Shown: piece after piece, positions 7,218 to 9,439 of the stretch
Position numbering within the stretch: the stretch's first letter is position 1
Layout of the letters: the number at the start of each line of letters is the position of its first letter
Source of the DNA: an uncultured Prevotella sp.
GTDB taxonomy: Bacteria > Bacteroidota > Bacteroidia > Bacteroidales > Bacteroidaceae
Direction: 5' to 3'
DNA length: 9,439 nucleotides
Assembly (NCBI GenBank): GCA_946999025.1
Contig: CAMQBP010000062.1
Location: 1 to 9,439 of the forward strand
Made by a program: the position numbers and the translations under genes
Notes under the pieces: model-generated
Database searches by the model: none
What the model was told of the DNA's origin: nothing
Seen by the model: only the letters and a program-made list of their open reading frames with translations

Positions 7218-7652
7218 TCACCATTTCCACCAACGCTTTTTGGGTTTGGGCTCTTCGGCAGTTTGTCCTCGTAAGTAGGCTTCACGAATCAAGTCTTTGG
7301 TTGTTTTATGATCGTGTATCATGTGATATATTTGACCCCAGTCGGGCAATCCGCCAATGTTGCGGTCGTCGATGAAGATATCGGCCTTAATCTTTCTGGA
7401 GAAATGGTTGTTGTTGGAGGTTCCTTCCTCTTCTGGATAGTCCTTGTTGACAGTCCAAAACTCAACCCCGCGTTCTTTGCACCAATCTACAGCCTCTTGC
7501 AGGAGAGTTCCCTCTCGTACACTCCATAAGATAAGTCGATGATGCTCTTTAATCAGCATCTTGAGTGTTTCGGTAGCGAAAGGTATCTCTTGTCCTATTG
7601 CGGGGTACTTATGTTCTACGATGGTTCCGTCAAAATCAACAGCTATTGTCAT
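7218..7652 (-). CDS. small HAD-superfamily hydrolase
   Basis: This 144-residue protein has the HAD core with little or no cap domain. Motif I is AVDFDGT with nucleophile Asp6 and acid/base Asp8. Motif II is probably LWSVREG with Ser44. Motif III is SRKIKADIFIDDRN, with a lysine about residue 87-89 and Asp95-Asp96. All catalytic residues for phosphoryl transfer are present, so it is probably an active phosphatase, but the substrate is unknown. It resembles short, cap-poor HAD proteins common in Bacteroidota. The C-terminus is unusual: basic and Trp-rich, KPKKRWWKW. It has no signal peptide, so it should be cytosolic. It lies 68 bp downstream of the tyrosine kinase gene, behind a strong stem-loop and with no recognisable promoter, so it may depend on read-through. 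A role against the neighbouring kinase's phosphotyrosines is speculative. Confidence 0.85.
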   Translation of the reverse strand: MTIAVDFDGTIVEHKYPAIGQEIPFATETLKMLIKEHHRLILWSVREGTLLQEAVDWCKERGVEFWTVNKDYPEEEGTSNNNHFSRKIKADIFIDDRNIGGLPDWGQIYHMIHDHKTTKDLIREAYLRGQTAEEPKPKKRWWKW

Positions 7653-7704
7653 CTATTTGAAATCAGTTAAATATGAATGGTGGCGAATATGAAAATGGTG
7701 TTGG

Positions 7705-7739
7705 CACGTCACCAAGCGCATTAGCGCTTGATGGACGTG
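7705..7739 (-). terminator. strong stem-loop at the kinase stop codon, possible terminator
   Basis: In minus-strand RNA the arms pair from CACGUC and its partner GACGUG inward to AAGCGC/GCGCUU: about 15 base pairs (one G-U) with a single bulged C. The four-base loop, UAAU, contains exactly the UAA stop codon of the kinase gene. The sequence after the stem is only moderately U-rich (CCAUUUUCAUAUUC, several bases later), so a classical intrinsic terminator is not certain. It could instead protect the 3' end or attenuate the HAD gene. Confidence 0.45.
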
Positions 7740-9439
7740 TCGTTCTTGTCTCCATAATGGCTGTTGGCATAGTTGCCGTAAGAACCGTAATTGCCATAGT
7801 TACCATACGATCCGTATTTCCCATATTTTCCACCGTATCGTCCATACCTTCCATACTTTCCGTATCTGCCATATCCATAATAATATCCATACTTCTTCTT
7901 GGACATGTCGATGCCATTGATAACGATGGACATGTTAGGAAGTTTCTTTTCGTTTGCCAAGCTATTGATGAGCCCGAAGCTTTCCTTGGGCGTATAATCA
8001 GCTCGACACATGTAAACCGTGGCGTCTGCTACACGAGCTATTTGCAACGTGTCGGTGACGAGTCCAACTGGAGCTGAGTCAATGATAATATAGTCGTATT
8101 TTTCTTTTAAAATGTTGATGATGACGTCGAGTGATGGGCGCGCAATCAATTCGGCAGGATTTGGAGGAATGGGTCCTGACATGAGAAGATCCAGGTTGTT
8201 ATTCACGCCCGATGGCAAAATTTGGCTTTGGATTTCTTCCCAGTTAGGCTGCTCCTTGGTCAGCAACATGGTAATGCCATGATGATGGTCGTTTATTTCA
8301 AAGAGTTCGGCCAAGCGAGGCTTGCGGATATCCAGTCCCACGATAATCACTTTCTTGCCAAGCAATGCGAAGCTGACAGCTAGGTTAGAGGCGTTGAATG
8401 TCTTTCCTTCGCCAGAGGTACTCGAAGTGAAGAGGATGACCTTCTGGTTTTCTTTCAACATGAACTGGAGATTGGTTCGCATGCTTCGGAAGATTTCTTC
8501 CATCTGGTTGTTCTGGTTTTCATGAACAACAATGTCGGCTTTTGTCTTAGCTGTATCACTGGCAACGGCGACGTCGCCCAAGATAGGCAACTTGGTGAGC
8601 TTGGCAACATCATCGTGTCCTTCTATCCTATAACGGAAAAAGTTAATCAAGAACAGGATGAGTGCAGGAATGCCAAGTCCCAAGAGCAAGGCGATGAGGA
8701 AGATGAGTTGTCTTTTAGGACTTACTTGTCCACCGTTGGCGGGCTCATCTATCAATATGCCTTTGTCGGCAGTTGCAGCAAGCGAGATAGAGTTCTCTTC
8801 TCGCTTCTGTAATAACATCAAATAGAGTCCTGATTTAACATCTTGCTGTCGTCCAATCTGTGTAAGCATTCTTTCTTGCTCCGGACTGGCAGTGAGCTGT
8901 CCTTGGTACTTGCCGTATTGTGAAGCAACATTATTGCGCTGAATTTGAAGTCCCTTCTTGGCTTGAGCCATGGCACGATGGATGCTGTTGTTCAAATCAT
9001 CCAATTGAGAAGTAAGGGGTGTAACCGTTGGTGAGGTCTCAGAAGCACTGCGAAGGAGTCTCTTTCTTTCCAATGCAATTTCATTGTACTTACTAATCAA
9101 ACCGTTCACTGTAGCGTCTGAAATGCCTACGTTAGCGGGGAGCGTTTGGTATTGGTTGCTGGGCTGCGACATGCTTTCTTGCACGCTGTTGAGCAAGGCT
9201 ACTTGTGTGTTGGCTTCTGCCAGCTTCTGATCGTACTCGTTTGCATTTTGCATGGCTTGACCGGCATTCATCGCTTGATCTACCATTCTGTTGCGTTTCT
9301 TATAGCTTTCCAGCTGTCCTTCAGTAGCTCCCAATTCTTCACTAATCTTTTCCAGACGGCTGTTAATGAAGGCTTCTGTATTGCGTGCTACCTCGTTTTT
9401 GTCCATGTTGGCCTGTCGGTTGTAGCAGATGACCAATTG
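7721..9439 (-). CDS. capsule/exopolysaccharide chain-length protein with BY-type tyrosine kinase domain (Wzc/GumC type), 5'-truncated
   Basis: The visible 573 codons are the 3' part of a polysaccharide co-polymerase/tyrosine autokinase; the reading frame stays open to the window edge, so the true start, first membrane segment and part of the Wzz domain (perhaps 200-250 residues) are missing. Counting from the TTG at 9434-9436, residues about 12-215 are the helical, coiled-coil-rich periplasmic part, 243-267 the second membrane segment, and 310-510 the cytosolic kinase. Walker A is SSTSGEGKT (338-346), Walker A' IIVGLDIR (364-371), and Walker B IIIDSAP (450-456). The usual first Asp of A' is Gly367. 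The tail (516-561) has 17 tyrosines, the expected autophosphorylation cluster, here in a YGx repeat. Such proteins govern capsule or EPS length and export with a Wza-type outer-membrane protein, presumably encoded to the right. Confidence 0.93.
   Translation of the reverse strand, partial: QLVICYNRQANMDKNEVARNTEAFINSRLEKISEELGATEGQLESYKKRNRMVDQAMNAGQAMQNANEYDQKLAEANTQVALLNSVQESMSQPSNQYQTLPANVGISDATVNGLISKYNEIALERKRLLRSASETSPTVTPLTSQLDDLNNSIHRAMAQAKKGLQIQRNNVASQYGKYQGQLTASPEQERMLTQIGRQQDVKSGLYLMLLQKREENSISLAATADKGILIDEPANGGQVSPKRQLIFLIALLLGLGIPALILFLINFFRYRIEGHDDVAKLTKLPILGDVAVASDTAKTKADIVVHENQNNQMEEIFRSMRTNLQFMLKENQKVILFTSSTSGEGKTFNASNLAVSFALLGKKVIIVGLDIRKPRLAELFEINDHHHGITMLLTKEQPNWEEIQSQILPSGVNNNLDLLMSGPIPPNPAELIARPSLDVIINILKEKYDYIIIDSAPVGLVTDTLQIARVADATVYMCRADYTPKESFGLINSLANEKKLPNMSIVINGIDMSKKKYGYYYGYGRYGKYGRYGRYGGKYGKYGSYGNYGNYGSYGNYANSHYGDKNDTSIKR
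7754..7891 (-). repeat. degenerate 9-bp tandem repeat encoding a Tyr-Gly tail
   Basis: The plus strand repeats roughly CC(G/A)TAnnnn every 9 bases, encoding Tyr-Gly-(Arg/Lys/Ser/Asn) on the minus strand. The register is regular from Tyr522 to Tyr556 except for one 12-base step (Gly-Gly-Lys, 535-537). Basic third residues (R/K) dominate the N-terminal half, and Ser/Asn the C-terminal half, giving a charge gradient. In-frame units could be gained or lost by slippage without breaking the gene. Confidence 0.85.

Noticed and set aside
7673..8077. 134-residue plus-strand open frame opposite the kinase tail
   Set aside because: It is antisense to a clear kinase domain, and its length is explained by the repeat codon pattern of the YGx tail, which avoids stops on the other strand.
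9434..9436. TTG as the true start of the kinase gene
   Set aside because: The frame is open to the window edge and the protein lacks its first membrane segment and part of the Wzz domain, so the gene is simply cut.

Overview
The window looks like chromosomal DNA of a Bacteroidota species, most likely the Prevotellaceae. Three things support this: DUF4421 and DUF1460 family proteins, start sites mostly lacking a Shine-Dalgarno sequence, and TAnnTTTG promoter -7 elements of the Bacteroidota type. The family-level placement is inferred from protein style, not computed. All eight genes lie on the minus strand, so transcription runs from right to left. No RNA gene, insertion sequence, phage gene or CRISPR array was found.

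Right part (7653-9439): the 3' portion of a capsule/exopolysaccharide chain-length protein fused to a BY-type tyrosine kinase (Wzc/GumC type). Its 5' end lies beyond the window. It ends in a striking Tyr-Gly tail encoded by a degenerate 9-bp repeat. The stop codon sits exactly in the loop of a strong stem-loop that may be a terminator or processing site. Next comes a small HAD-superfamily hydrolase (7218-7652).

Middle and left (274-7140): a compact set of six genes, probably one transcription unit, read from a promoter just upstream of the first gene. In order: a periplasmic CpdB/UshA-type nucleotidase, a NudC-type NAD+ diphosphatase, an NCS2/AzgA-type purine-base permease, a Gfo/Idh/MocA oxidoreductase, a DUF4421 protein and a DUF1460 NlpC/P60-like amidase. 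Spacing is 31 bp or less, with one ATGA stop/start overlap. The first three genes fit together as nucleotide and purine salvage or RNA-derived nucleotide turnover: dephosphorylation outside the inner membrane, cleavage of NAD inside, and transport of bases across it. The last two are envelope proteins (a probable beta-rich secreted protein and a probable peptidoglycan-related enzyme), and their link to the first half is unclear.

Left edge (1-273): no gene. It holds a four-copy 22-bp tandem repeat, a wide 10-bp inverted repeat overlapping the last stop codon, and a possible promoter reading out of the window.

Most of the window is ordinary housekeeping and envelope content. The items most worth a second look are the Tyr-Gly kinase tail with its repeat DNA, the 22-bp tandem array, the kinase/HAD pairing and the nucleotide-salvage grouping. 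I do not see a clear new defence or mobile system.
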